A stretch of 64,000 nt of DNA from an uncultured Bacteroidia bacterium (GCA_937922655.1 CALAJH010000029.1:1-64000); one strand, 5' to 3'. Counted from the first letter of the stretch, positions 52,794 through 62,190 are shown. Numbers and translations are program-made. Notes: generated from the letters alone by a model not told the origin.

Positions 52794-53657
52794 ATGAAAT
52801 ATTTTTGGCGGCTTGCGGCGGCGACGCTGTTTTTTGAAGCTTTAGGTCTCAACGCCCAGCAACGATTGCTTTCGCTCGAAGAACTCAACAACACCCCCAA
52901 ATACGTGCGGGTCGAGCATGCTTTGCCCAACGCCCCTTTTGCCCTCAAACTCGACTTGACCTATCACGAGCTGACCAAGCTTCCACCTGAATTCGCGATG
53001 CTCCAACAGCTCCAATACCTTGATTTGAGCGAAAACTCTCTGAACTTTGCACCCGAAATTCTCGCAAAACCCCAAAATTTGCAATACCTTTACCTCAGGC
53101 GCAACGTCATTGAACGTCTTCACCCCGCCCTTTGCGAACTTTCCCATCTCAAAGAACTCGATTTGTCCGAAAACCGAATTACCCAACTGCCGCCCTGCGT
53201 GGACGGATGGACTTCTTTGGAAAAATTGATTTTGCGCCGCAACCGGCTCAAAACCGTTCCCGCAACCTTCGGAAACATGCCAAAACTCAAATACTTGGAC
53301 ATGGCCTTCAGCGGCGTGGCCGTCCTACCCCCCGAAATCGGCAACCTTTCCGCCCTCCAAGAACTATACCTCAACTCCAACCGACTCGAAAAATTACCCG
53401 CCGAAATTTCACGGCTCGATTCGCTCAAAATTCTCGACCTCTCCTACAACTACCTCAAAGAAATACCGAAGGAAATGACGAAAATGTCCGCCCTTCAAGA
53501 ACTCAACCTGCGCAACAACCCCCTTTTCCGGCTTCCCGAAGACCTTTCGGGTTGGGCCAACCTCAAAGTCATCAATCTCAAACAATGCCAAACGCTCAGC
53601 AAAGCGGAAATCATTCGTTTAAAAGAAAAATTACCCAACCTTAAAGTCGTTCATTGA
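52794..53657 (+). CDS. exported leucine-rich-repeat protein
   Basis: 287 residues. Signal peptide MKYFWRLAAATLFFEALGLNAQ. About nine 23-residue leucine-rich repeats of the bacterial Shoc-2/'LxxLPxxIxxLxxLxxLdLsxN' type (QLQYLDLSENSL, NLQYLYLRRNVIERL, HLKELDLSENRITQL, LEKLILRRNRLKTV, KLKYLDMAF, ALQELYLNSNRLEKLP, SLKILDLSYNYLKEIP, ALQELNLRNNPLFRLP). No transmembrane or T9SS sorting domain. It is divergent from the permease gene (58 bases) and six bases ahead of DUF2461. Likely a binding protein at the cell envelope. Confidence 0.88.
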   Translation: MKYFWRLAAATLFFEALGLNAQQRLLSLEELNNTPKYVRVEHALPNAPFALKLDLTYHELTKLPPEFAMLQQLQYLDLSENSLNFAPEILAKPQNLQYLYLRRNVIERLHPALCELSHLKELDLSENRITQLPPCVDGWTSLEKLILRRNRLKTVPATFGNMPKLKYLDMAFSGVAVLPPEIGNLSALQELYLNSNRLEKLPAEISRLDSLKILDLSYNYLKEIPKEMTKMSALQELNLRNNPLFRLPEDLSGWANLKVINLKQCQTLSKAEIIRLKEKLPNLKVVH

Positions 53658-53663
53658 CGGTGT

Positions 53664-54365
53664 ATGTTCGACCCCGATTTTTTGCAATTTTTTGAAGAAC
53701 TCTCGGAAAACAACGAAAAACCGTGGTTCGAGGCCAACAAAGCACGATACGAGCGCGTGGTCAAACGACCGTTTGAAGATTGGGTTATGGAATTCCAAGA
53801 ACGGGTTGTGCGTTTGGCGCCCGCCTATCCCCCCCGAAAACCCTCCGAACTCATCTTTCGCATCCATCGCGACGTGCGTTTTTCCAAAGACAAATCGCCG
53901 TACAAAACCCATGCGGCGGCTTATTTTGCGGCGGCCGGAAAAACGTCCGAAACGGCGGGCTTTTACATGCAGTTTGGAAAAGACGAAATTTGGTTCGGCG
54001 GCGGTGTTTGGAACCTTGATAAAAACAACCTTTACGCGGTGCGAAGGCGCGTCGTCGAACACGGAGACGAACTTCTCTCCCTCGCCGCAGACCCCGAATT
54101 CGTGCAAACTTATGGCGAAATCAAAGGTGAAAAAAACAAAAACGTTCCCAAAGAATTTGCCGACGCGCCCGAGCGTTTCCACGAACTTCTCAAACACAAA
54201 CAGTATTTGTATTGGGCCGTTTTATCCGCGCAAGAGTGCTTTTCGCCGCAAATCATGGACAAAGCCGAGCGTTTTTTCGTCGTCGCCGAAAATCTCAATC
54301 GCTTTTTCAATGCCGTGTTGTACCCCGCTCATTTTCGGCGGCTCGCCGATAGACAAACGTCGTGA
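53664..54365 (+). CDS. DUF2461 family protein
   Basis: 233 residues matching TIGR02453/DUF2461: FDPDFLQFFEELSENNEKPWFEANKARYE at the start, then LIFRIHRDVRFSKDKSPYKTHAAAYF, AGFYMQFGKDEIWFGGGVWNLDKNNLYAVRRRVVEH and LKHKQYLYWAVLSAQ. Function of the family is unknown. It directly follows the LRR gene with a six-base gap. Confidence 0.93.
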   Translation: MFDPDFLQFFEELSENNEKPWFEANKARYERVVKRPFEDWVMEFQERVVRLAPAYPPRKPSELIFRIHRDVRFSKDKSPYKTHAAAYFAAAGKTSETAGFYMQFGKDEIWFGGGVWNLDKNNLYAVRRRVVEHGDELLSLAADPEFVQTYGEIKGEKNKNVPKEFADAPERFHELLKHKQYLYWAVLSAQECFSPQIMDKAERFFVVAENLNRFFNAVLYPAHFRRLADRQTS

Positions 54366-54395
54366 ACCAAAGTTTTTCAATTCAACGATGTAACG

Positions 54396-54926
54396 GTGGG
54401 TAAAGTTTGTTTTCGTCGGGTGGCGATTTCTCCGCCCGGATGTACTCAATGGACGGCATGGGGAACCGGGGCGCGGACGTTGGGGGCGGAGGCGTTGATG
54501 ATACGGAACGCGGTGGACGTTGTACAAGCGCTGCGTTCGTTGTCGGATTTGGGATTGCCGCTTGTCTACAATGGGCTTGGGCGGCCACCCGAGGGGGTGG
54601 CCGCCGTGCATCATAAGTCGTCGGCGCGTCATGGACTTTGGCCCGGCGTGCTTAACGGCCGTTCCTGTCATACGTTTGAAGAGGCGGCGGTGGCTGTCGC
54701 GGCGGGCTACGATTATATTTTTTTTAGTCCCGTTTTCGCTACCCGTTCTCATCCCGACGTTGCGCCCGTCGGGTTGGAGGCATTGCGAAGGGTTTGTGAA
54801 ACCTTGCCGATTCCCGTGTTTGCTTTGGGAGGGGTAAATCGTAATAACGAACGCTTGTGTTTTGAGGCGGGAGCGTACGGCGTTGCGGGCATCGACGGTT
54901 ATTGGCAAACTATGACCAAACGCTAA
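54396..54926 (+). CDS. degenerate ThiE/TenI-like TIM-barrel protein
   Basis: 176 residues, shorter than ThiE (about 210). The C-terminal half matches: RSCHTFEEAAVAVAAGYDYIFFSPVFATRSHP, VGLEALRRVC, IPVFALGGVNRNNERLCFEAGAYGVAGI. The N-terminal half lacks the usual strand-plus-ND(R) diphosphate-site motifs, and the TxSKP loop reads TRSHP, so the phosphate-binding Lys is lost. It may be a TenI-type thiazole tautomerase or an inactive relative; no other thi gene is nearby. GTG start at 54396, since the nearest ATG (54388) is followed by a stop. Confidence 0.65.
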   Translation: MGKVCFRRVAISPPGCTQWTAWGTGARTLGAEALMIRNAVDVVQALRSLSDLGLPLVYNGLGRPPEGVAAVHHKSSARHGLWPGVLNGRSCHTFEEAAVAVAAGYDYIFFSPVFATRSHPDVAPVGLEALRRVCETLPIPVFALGGVNRNNERLCFEAGAYGVAGIDGYWQTMTKR

Positions 54927-55015
54927 CGGCCGTTGGGGCGCGCGGCGGCTTTTCGTCTTTGGTAAAGAGTAACGCGTCGGAACTTGCACAAAACCCATTC
55001 TTTTAATTTTGTTTG

Positions 55016-55023
55016 TAACTTTG
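55016..55023 (+). promoter_or_regulatory. -7 promoter element (TAACTTTG) for tamL
   Basis: Exact TAnnTTTG match, eight bases before the leader ORF ATG at 55032 and 42 before the tamL ATG at 55066. Confidence 0.5.
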
Positions 55024-55031
55024 GCCGGCGA

Positions 55032-55073
55032 ATGGAAAGCATGGAGCAATCGAATCCCGCCGCCGATGTGTAA
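55032..55073 (+). CDS. 13-codon leader ORF overlapping the tamL start
   Basis: ATG at 55032 with stop TAA at 55071-55073 encodes MESMEQSNPAADV. The tamL ATG lies inside it at 55066 in a different frame, so the stop of the leader is three bases past the tamL ATG. It could mediate translational coupling, or be chance. Low confidence as a real peptide. Confidence 0.35.
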   Translation: MESMEQSNPAADV

Positions 55074-57939
55074 CGCCGTCCAAAACCTTGGGCAAGCGGC
55101 GGTGGTGCGTTGGTGCGTCATTGCGGCGTTGGGGACGACGATGGCGTCGTGCAACGCCACGCGTTTTTTGGCCGACGACGAACTCCTCGTCAATCGGGCG
55201 CCGAAGTTTGTCGGCGCCAAGGCTTTGAGCATCGAAGTTTTAAGCGCCGCCGTGCGCGTCAAGCCCAACCGCGATGTATTCGGAAACCGTTTGTTTTTGC
55301 ACCTGTACAACGTCGGGAGGAGCATCGAACGCGATTCTTCTTTTTTCAAGCGGAAAATTTACGCCCGTATCGACCGCCAACGTTTTTACGAACGTTTGGT
55401 GGTGCGTTGGCTCAAAGAGGTGGCGGGCGAACCTCCCGCACTTGTGGACGAATATGCCCTCGTCGAAGATTGCAAAAACCTCGAAAACCTTTACTTTTCA
55501 CGCGGTCATTTGAACGCCCGCGTTCGTTACCAGCTCAAACCCCGTCCGCTCAATCCGAAAAAAATATCGGTGCGTTTCCGTATCGTCGAAGGCCCCGTAT
55601 TTTTGACGGCGGAATTGGTCTATGAATCGGGCGACAGCCTGCTCTTGCGGGCGGTGTACGAATCGGTCGAAGCGAGCGCCTTGAAACCCGGCGAGCCTTA
55701 CAACGAAGAGCGTTTGGCCGCCGAACGCGAACGCCTCGGCGAACTTTTGCGCAATCGCGGTTATTACGCCGTTGGGCCAAAGGACGTAAGCTATTGGGTG
55801 GACAGCACGTATTATCCCGTTCAAGGAATCGACCCTTTCACCGGGCTACCGCAAAGAGTGTTGTCCCCGCCGCGTTTGGCGCCGCGAAAAACGCCAATCC
55901 CCGTCGAATCCGTCGCCCCCCCAACTTCCGCGATAGACACCGCCCGTTGGAACGACGAGGATTTTTTTTCCCTCTTTTTCGAAGACGAACCCACGGCGCC
56001 GCCCAACGAGGATAATGTCCAAGACGACGAAACGGGTTATCGTATCGGCGACGACCGTCCGCGTTACCTTTTTACGCGTTTGTTGATTCCCGACAGCGCC
56101 TACGTTGAGCGGACGGTCAAATGGTTGTCGTTGCGAGGGGAGGGCGGGCGTAAAAAGACGCGGTTCAAACCGCCGGAAGAGGCGCGGTGGGTGGCGACGG
56201 TCGTACGTTTGCCCGATAGCGCCGAGGTCTATCGTGTCGGGCGGGTGGAGGTGGAACTTTCTTCGTCGGCTTCGGAGACCGAACCCTTACGCCTTTACCC
56301 GCCCGAACTTACCTTTGAGGACAGAAAACGTTTGCGTTTGCCCGAACGTCTGTTGCGTCCCGAGACGCCTTTTGTTTTTTACATAGACCCGACGCTCGTA
56401 CGTACGGTCAATCTCAACGCCGTCGCCGCACGGATTTCGATATTTCCCGATAGTATTTTTCGGGTGCGACACAGTTCCGAGACGCGGCGACGGCTTCAGG
56501 AAATGGGCGCCTTCCAAAATATGCGTATTGCCTATTTGCCCGATTCGGCCAACCGGGTGGTCGCCAAAATTTCTTTATCCCCGCAAAAACGCTTCAGTTT
56601 CAAGGCGGGCATGGAGGCTTTCCAAAACACCGACCGGGTGAACAACAACCTCCCCGGCGCGGGACTCAACCTTGTCGTCGGCAAACGCAACGCCTTCAAA
56701 CGAGGCGAACTGCTTAATTTTTCCGTCAACGCCAGTGTCAGTTTTTACCGTCCCAAGGACGTCGGTGAATTTACGACCTTTGTACAATACGGTGCGCGTT
56801 TGTCGCTTGGCGCGCCGCAATTTCCGTTTTTCGAACGTCTTGCTCAGCGTTTTTACCGTAAATGGGGTATGTACAACCGCCAAACGATTTTCTCCTTCAG
56901 TCAAAACCGTGAAAATCCCCGTGAATTTATCCGCACCACCACCGCTTTCGACTGTAAGGTGCAATGGTCGAAATACGCCGACAAAGACCGGGTCATGAAC
57001 GTTTTTACCCCTTTGAATCTTTCGGTGGTAACGACGCCGATAGATTTTGACGATTTCGCCCTCAGCCTCAACAACGTCGAAAAAGTCGAGGGGGCGGATG
57101 CGCGGCTGTTGCTCAACGCCCAACAGCTCAACACCGCGTTTTTGTTGTGGCGCGACATCCAGTCGCGTTTCAATTCCTACACGTCTTATTACCGCGTTTG
57201 GAACGACGAATACGGGCGGCTTAGGTACCGTCCGACGTTTTTTTGGCGGGCGGGCGCGGAAATGGGCGGCAACATCGCTTATTTGATTGACCATGTTACC
57301 AACCGGTTGGGACGGGGGGACGGCGACGAAGGCGACGGCTTCGTTTTCCCGGTGCAATACCGCTACGGACAATTCGTCAAGTTGGTTGCGGAATTCAAGA
57401 CGTATATGCCCTTGGACCAACGCAGCGAGTTGGTTGGGCGGGTGTTTGTCGGCTGGTCGCGCGGGATAAACAAAACGGGAACGATACCGTTGGAAAGCCG
57501 TTTTTTTTCGGGCGGGGTGAACGGGGTTCGGGGGTGGCAATCGGGAACGTTGGGACCGGGGCTTTTTTCCCAAAACTTCAATCGTGTTTTTCCCCCGGGC
57601 GGGGAATACAAGTTCGAGTTCAACGTCGAATACCGGGTGGACATAGTCAGTCCCTTGGAGGCCGCCGTTTTTTTGGACGCGGGCAACGTTTGGTATTCGC
57701 CCTTCAACCGCAGCGATTCGCGTCCGGGCGAAGAGTCGGTGCTTTCCCGGCGCACCCTGCAACTGGGCTATTCGGCGGGTTTGGGTTTGCGCATGGATTT
57801 ACAGTTTTTGGTTGTGCGTTTGGACGTGGGCCAGCAAATTTACGCCCCCGACTTGCGCGACTTCGTCGTCAAACGCTTCCCCCAAGACCTCGGCGGTTCG
57901 CGCATTCAGTACAATCTGGCCATCGGCTATCCGTTTTAG
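55066..57939 (+). CDS. tamL: outer-membrane assembly lipoprotein TamL (BamA/TamA family)
   Basis: 957 residues. The lipoprotein signal is MCNAVQNLGQAAVVRWCVIAALGTTMASC, with Cys at 29 (MASC). POTRA-like domains follow (LVNRAPKFVGAKALSIEVL, FRIVEGPVFLTAELVYESGDSLL). The C-terminal ~500 residues form an Omp85 (bacterial surface antigen) barrel: KISLSPQKRFSFKAGMEAFQNTD, then RGINKTGTIPLESRFFSGGVNGVRGWQSGTLGPG, which is the conserved lid-lock RGF/RGW loop motif, FRS...EYRVDI and the final strand YNLAIGYPF ending in Phe. In Bacteroidota such proteins are the lipoprotein TamL, paired with TamB. The AsmA-like gene downstream fits that envelope role. Confidence 0.88.
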   Translation: MCNAVQNLGQAAVVRWCVIAALGTTMASCNATRFLADDELLVNRAPKFVGAKALSIEVLSAAVRVKPNRDVFGNRLFLHLYNVGRSIERDSSFFKRKIYARIDRQRFYERLVVRWLKEVAGEPPALVDEYALVEDCKNLENLYFSRGHLNARVRYQLKPRPLNPKKISVRFRIVEGPVFLTAELVYESGDSLLLRAVYESVEASALKPGEPYNEERLAAERERLGELLRNRGYYAVGPKDVSYWVDSTYYPVQGIDPFTGLPQRVLSPPRLAPRKTPIPVESVAPPTSAIDTARWNDEDFFSLFFEDEPTAPPNEDNVQDDETGYRIGDDRPRYLFTRLLIPDSAYVERTVKWLSLRGEGGRKKTRFKPPEEARWVATVVRLPDSAEVYRVGRVEVELSSSASETEPLRLYPPELTFEDRKRLRLPERLLRPETPFVFYIDPTLVRTVNLNAVAARISIFPDSIFRVRHSSETRRRLQEMGAFQNMRIAYLPDSANRVVAKISLSPQKRFSFKAGMEAFQNTDRVNNNLPGAGLNLVVGKRNAFKRGELLNFSVNASVSFYRPKDVGEFTTFVQYGARLSLGAPQFPFFERLAQRFYRKWGMYNRQTIFSFSQNRENPREFIRTTTAFDCKVQWSKYADKDRVMNVFTPLNLSVVTTPIDFDDFALSLNNVEKVEGADARLLLNAQQLNTAFLLWRDIQSRFNSYTSYYRVWNDEYGRLRYRPTFFWRAGAEMGGNIAYLIDHVTNRLGRGDGDEGDGFVFPVQYRYGQFVKLVAEFKTYMPLDQRSELVGRVFVGWSRGINKTGTIPLESRFFSGGVNGVRGWQSGTLGPGLFSQNFNRVFPPGGEYKFEFNVEYRVDIVSPLEAAVFLDAGNVWYSPFNRSDSRPGEESVLSRRTLQLGYSAGLGLRMDLQFLVVRLDVGQQIYAPDLRDFVVKRFPQDLGGSRIQYNLAIGYPF

Positions 57940-58110
57940 CCCCTGCGATTCGAAGCAGGCCGTAACAACGTCTTTTATACGGCGCCGTCATGTTTTGCGT
58001 GCCGTTTCTCTACAAGTCTAACGGCGTTCGGGTGAAATTCTCATCGCATATTTGTCCGGCGACGTTTTTCGTTGCATATTTGTCGCTAAATTGGCGCTCA
58101 TACATTATAT

Positions 58111-61100
58111 ATGCATACGATGGCACAAAAGAAAAAAAACAAGCTCAAAATCGTAGTCGCCGTTTTCGGCGTGCTGTTTTTGCTTTTTGTCGTGGCGCTG
58201 GTCGTCGTCCCGCGTCTTTACAAAGACGAAATACACGCGAAAATCAAATCGGTCGTCAACGACCAAATCAACGCCAAAGTCGATTACCGGGACTTCGACG
58301 TTTCGCTTTTACGCAACTTTCCCTATTTGACTTTTTCATTGGAGGGTTTCCGGCTGACGGGCGTGGACGCTTTTGAAAAGGATACGCTTGCGCAAATCCA
58401 ACGCTTCGACTTTGCCGTCAATCTTATGAACGTTGTGCGCAAGGAAAAAATCAACATCCGTAAAATATCGTTGGATTCGCCCAAAATTTTTGCGCATGTA
58501 TTGGCCGACGGTCGCGCCAATTGGGATATCGCCAAAGCCGACACCACCCCCGAAATCGAAGATACCGTCAAAAAAGAACCTTCGGACTTTGCGCTCAAAC
58601 TCTCGAAAATCGAAATCAAAAACGGCGACGTCGTTTACCACGACCAAGCCGCAAAAATGCACGCCGAAGTGCGTAAACTCAACTTTTCGGGAGGCGGCGA
58701 CCTATCGGCCGACCAATACGATTTTTCCACCCAAACCCGAATCGAGGCCGTCAATTTTGTCATGGACGGCACGAAATACGTCCGAAACCTCAAATTCGAA
58801 TCGGACATCGACCTGTTTATCGATTCCAAAAACTCCAAGTACACCTTAAAAAACAATCGGGTCAAACTCAACGAACTCGAACTTCAATTCGACGGTTACG
58901 TGCAAACGCCCGATTCGACCGTGGCCATGGACATGAAATTCAAAGCCCTTGAAACGCGCTTCAAAGGGATATTGTCTTTGGTTCCGGGCGTGTATACCAA
59001 GGATTTCGCCGCGCTCAAAACCGACGGTACGCTGGCGCTCGACGGTTTCGTCAAAGGCGTTTACGCCGACAACGTTTATCCCGCGTTCAACGTTGATTTG
59101 AACGTGGCCAACGCCTTCGTTCAATATCCCGACCTGCCCGCGCCCATCAAAAACATCAACGTAAACGTCAACGCCGCCAATTCCACCTCCGATTTGAACA
59201 ACACCGTCGTCAAGGTCAAAAAATTTCATCTCGAACTCGAAGACAACCCCGTGGATTTGACGGCGGTAATCGCGGGTTTGGAAAATCCCGATTTGGATGC
59301 GGCCGTCAAGGCGAAAGTGGATTTGGCGAAAATTATGCGCGTGGTACCGATGGAGGGCTTGACGCTCAAGGGTTTGTTGGATTTGAATGCGACGGCCAAA
59401 GGAAAAATCGCCGAAAACGCTTTGCCCGCTCTCGACGCCACCGTCAATTTGACTCAAGGGTACGTCAAATCCGCCGAATTTCCTGCGGCCATTGAAAATT
59501 TGCGCATCGCCGCCGTCGCCAAAAACCCCACCGGAACCAACGCCGACCTTGACCTCGACGTTTCCGATTTCCACGCCGAAATCGACAAGGAACCCATCGA
59601 CGCCCGACTCAAACTCCGCAATCTCGACGACCCCGACTACAACCTCGTTCTCAAAGGCCGTCTTGATTTGGAAAAAATTCTCAAAATTTATCCCATCGAG
59701 GGTATGAGCATGAAGGGCGTGATGGTCGCCGATTTACAAACCGAGGGCCGTATGTCCGCCGTCGAGAATCAAAAATTCGAGTCCCTGCCCACCTCCGGAA
59801 AAGTAAACCTCAAAAATTTCGAGTATTCGGGCGCCGACGTGGCCAAGCCCGTCAAAATTGAAAACGCCGACCTCTCCTTCACCCCCCACCACATCCAACT
59901 TTCGGATTTTCGTTCCACGCTCGGCGCCAGCGACGTCGCCCTCGACGGTAGGGTCGAAAATTACATCGGTTATCTGTTTTCCGACAAAACCATCAAAGGC
60001 AGTCTGAACTTGCGTTCACAAAAGCTGGATTTGAACGAATGGATGAGCGACGAACCTTCCACGTCCGCCGAACCCCAACCCGAAGACGACAAGCCGCTCG
60101 AAGCCCCCGAAATCCCCAAAAACATAGATTTTACCCTCACCACCGCCGTCCAAAAAGTATTCTACGACAACCTAAAACTCGAAAATCTGCGGGGCAAGGT
60201 CGTCGTCCGCGACCAAGCGCTGGATTTGTCCGATTTGCGTTTTCGGCTTTTGGGTGCGGCCTTTTCGACGACGGGCAAATACATCGCCAAAGACCTCAAA
60301 CGCCCGTTGTACGAGTTTGGATTCAAAATCGACTCTCTGTCCTTCCAAGAGGCTTACAAAAGCTTTGCGACCATACAAAAGATGGCGCCGATTGCCAAAG
60401 ATATGACGGGCCTTTTTTCGACGTCGCTGGCGATTTCGGGCGCCTTGACCGCCGCCATGGACCCTGTCATGGAAAGCATCAACGCCAACGGCGCCGCCAC
60501 CGTCCTCGACGCAAAGCTCGCCGGTTTTCCCGCGCTCGAAAAAATCACCCAACTGACCAAACTCGACGACCTCAAAGAAATCAAACTCCGAGACACCCGA
60601 TTGAAATTTTCCATACGGGACGGACGGCTGTTCGTCGAACCTTTTGACGTCAAAACCGGGCCTTACACCCTCAATGTGGCCGGAAGCACGGGGCTCGACC
60701 AAACCATAGATTATAAGCTCAAATTGGATTTGCCTCCCGGGGCGGCGGGTTCGGCGGCGACAAGCGCCCTTTCCAACCTTACCGGAAAATCCTTCGACAA
60801 ACCCGAACGTATCGTCATCGACATGATTATGGGCGGTACGGTGCAAAAACCCACCCTCAAAGCCGCCGGTTCCAACGTCAAAGACGCCGTAAAAGACGCA
60901 ATCAAAGACGAATTGGACAAAAAGAAACAGCAGGCGCAGGAAGAACTCGAAAAACGCAAACGCGAAGCCGAAGAAAAAGCAAGGCAGGAAGCCGAAAAAG
61001 CCAAACAAGAGGCCGAGCGCCGCGCCAAAGAAGCGGCCGACAAAGCCAAACAAGAGGCGGAAAAGGCCAAACAAGAGGCCGAGCGCAAAAAACGCGAAGC

Positions 61101-61209
61101 CGAAGAAAAAGCAAGGCAGGAAGCCGAACGTAAAAAACGCGAAGCCGAAGAAAAAGCCAAAAAAGAAGCCGAAGAGAAGCTCAAAGACAAAATTAAATTT
61201 CCACGCTAA
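58111..61209 (+). CDS. AsmA-like inner-membrane/periplasmic protein with TolA-like charged tail
   Basis: 1032 residues. One N-terminal transmembrane anchor (LKIVVAVFGVLFLLFVVALVVVPRLY), then the AsmA/DUF748-type opening (RDFDVSLLRNFPYLTFSLEGFRLTG, RFDFAVNLMNVVRKEKINIRKISLDSPKI). The central ~700 residues are long parallel-beta repeats; similar FVxVDxNxAxA and KVNLKNFEYSG blocks recur, as in AsmA/TamB/VPS13-like lipid-transfer rods. The AsmA-like C-terminal region has FDVKTGPYTLNVAGSTGLDQTIDYKLKLDLP. The last ~90 residues are a Lys/Glu/Ala-rich coiled coil of EAEEKARQEAEKAKQEAE units. Start ambiguous between 58111 and the ATG three codons later. Confidence 0.88.
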   Translation: MHTMAQKKKNKLKIVVAVFGVLFLLFVVALVVVPRLYKDEIHAKIKSVVNDQINAKVDYRDFDVSLLRNFPYLTFSLEGFRLTGVDAFEKDTLAQIQRFDFAVNLMNVVRKEKINIRKISLDSPKIFAHVLADGRANWDIAKADTTPEIEDTVKKEPSDFALKLSKIEIKNGDVVYHDQAAKMHAEVRKLNFSGGGDLSADQYDFSTQTRIEAVNFVMDGTKYVRNLKFESDIDLFIDSKNSKYTLKNNRVKLNELELQFDGYVQTPDSTVAMDMKFKALETRFKGILSLVPGVYTKDFAALKTDGTLALDGFVKGVYADNVYPAFNVDLNVANAFVQYPDLPAPIKNINVNVNAANSTSDLNNTVVKVKKFHLELEDNPVDLTAVIAGLENPDLDAAVKAKVDLAKIMRVVPMEGLTLKGLLDLNATAKGKIAENALPALDATVNLTQGYVKSAEFPAAIENLRIAAVAKNPTGTNADLDLDVSDFHAEIDKEPIDARLKLRNLDDPDYNLVLKGRLDLEKILKIYPIEGMSMKGVMVADLQTEGRMSAVENQKFESLPTSGKVNLKNFEYSGADVAKPVKIENADLSFTPHHIQLSDFRSTLGASDVALDGRVENYIGYLFSDKTIKGSLNLRSQKLDLNEWMSDEPSTSAEPQPEDDKPLEAPEIPKNIDFTLTTAVQKVFYDNLKLENLRGKVVVRDQALDLSDLRFRLLGAAFSTTGKYIAKDLKRPLYEFGFKIDSLSFQEAYKSFATIQKMAPIAKDMTGLFSTSLAISGALTAAMDPVMESINANGAATVLDAKLAGFPALEKITQLTKLDDLKEIKLRDTRLKFSIRDGRLFVEPFDVKTGPYTLNVAGSTGLDQTIDYKLKLDLPPGAAGSAATSALSNLTGKSFDKPERIVIDMIMGGTVQKPTLKAAGSNVKDAVKDAIKDELDKKKQQAQEELEKRKREAEEKARQEAEKAKQEAERRAKEAADKAKQEAEKAKQEAERKKREAEEKARQEAERKKREAEEKAKKEAEEKLKDKIKFPR
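60930..61195 (+). repeat. degenerate direct repeats encoding the charged tail of the AsmA-like protein
   Basis: A run of GAAGCCGAAGAAAAAGCAAGG-like blocks repeats at least three times (near 60965, 61095 and 61140) and encodes alternating EAEEKARQEAE/KAKQEAER segments. At DNA level the copies are near-identical over 30-50 bases, so slippage could change tail length. Confidence 0.75.
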
Positions 61210-61266
61210 TATTTGCGCAATCTATTTTTTCTTATAATTGCGCCCAAATTCTAAAGCACCCTAACC

Positions 61267-61488
61267 ATGTATTGGACCCTCGAACTTGCGTCCCATTTGG
61301 AGGATGCGCCTTGGCCGGCGACGCGCGACGAACTCATTGACTATGCCCTGCGTACCGGCGCCCCTTTGGAGGTTGTCGAAAACTTGCAGGAATTGCCCGA
61401 AGACGACGCCCCTTACGAAAACATCGAAGAAATTTGGCCCGATTATCCCTCCAAAGAAGACTTCCTTTTTAACGAAGACGAATACTAA
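61267..61488 (+). CDS. DUF2795 small acidic protein
   Basis: 73 residues, starting MYWTLELASHLEDAPWPATRDELIDYA and ending EIWPDYPSKEDFLFNEDEY, which is the near-invariant form found across Bacteroidota. Cytoplasmic, acidic, function unknown. Terminator downstream at 61511-61537. Confidence 0.92.
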   Translation: MYWTLELASHLEDAPWPATRDELIDYALRTGAPLEVVENLQELPEDDAPYENIEEIWPDYPSKEDFLFNEDEY

Positions 61489-61510
61489 GGCGCTCAAAAA
61501 GCGGCGTTCC

Positions 61511-61537
61511 CAAGCGTTCCTTGTCAAGGGGCGCTTG
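61511..61537 (+). terminator. rho-independent terminator downstream of the DUF2795 gene
   Basis: CAAGCGTTCCTTG and CAAGGGGCGCTTG arms with two G-U pairs, followed by CTTTTTTCG. Confidence 0.82.
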
Positions 61538-61665
61538 CTTTTTTCGTTCGTGGCGAAGTTTGCAATTTACGCACAAGTTATCGGGGATAAAACTTTTGTG
61601 TAGTGTTTTGCGGAAAACACATTATTGCGTAATATTGCACTTTATAGCCGTCGGGGTACGGAAAA

Positions 61666-62190
61666 ATGATAGTAAGATATCAAAAGTTGGGGGAACTGGC
61701 GCCGCGGTTGTCGGAAATGGCATGGCGTGCGTATTCCGGCGGTACGTCCGCTCCGGGTGCATTGAGCCTAGACGAACTGTTTCGACGTTTGCAGTTCGTC
61801 AAAATGCTGGTTTCCCTGTGGTCGCACGCCTGTTTTGCCGACGGCGAGTTGGCTCCGCCCGAGGAAATGTCCGTCGGCGAACTCATGGAGTTGTTTTTCG
61901 GCGGCGAACGTTCGCTTTTTCCTCGCCAATTGGTGGATAGAGACGCGATTTTCGGCGAATTGACCGAGGCTTTCCTCGACCCCTATCCTTTGGACGACGT
62001 ATTGGCCTACGGCGCCGAATGCCCCGAAACCGCACAACTGTTTTTTGAGGAGGCCTGCTGTATTGTTGCTTCGGACGGCGTATGGCACGACGCCGAAGAT
62101 CGTTTTCTCGACCGTTTGGCCGCACGTCTGGGTATTTCCACCCCCCTTCGTTTTGAAATTCAGCAGCGTTATCGCCATCGTAAATTATGA
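61666..62190 (+). CDS. TerB-like / tellurite-resistance-family helical protein
   Basis: 174 residues, helical. Two acidic helix-turn motifs are TerB-like: ACFADGELAPPEEMSVGELMELFFG (near 60-85) and IVASDGVWHDAEDRFLDRLAARLGI (near 133-160); the D-G-x-x-x-x-x-E spacing suggests two metal-binding sites. Function of stand-alone TerB-like proteins is unclear. The next gene's ATG overlaps its stop by four bases. Confidence 0.65.
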   Translation: MIVRYQKLGELAPRLSEMAWRAYSGGTSAPGALSLDELFRRLQFVKMLVSLWSHACFADGELAPPEEMSVGELMELFFGGERSLFPRQLVDRDAIFGELTEAFLDPYPLDDVLAYGAECPETAQLFFEEACCIVASDGVWHDAEDRFLDRLAARLGISTPLRFEIQQRYRHRKL

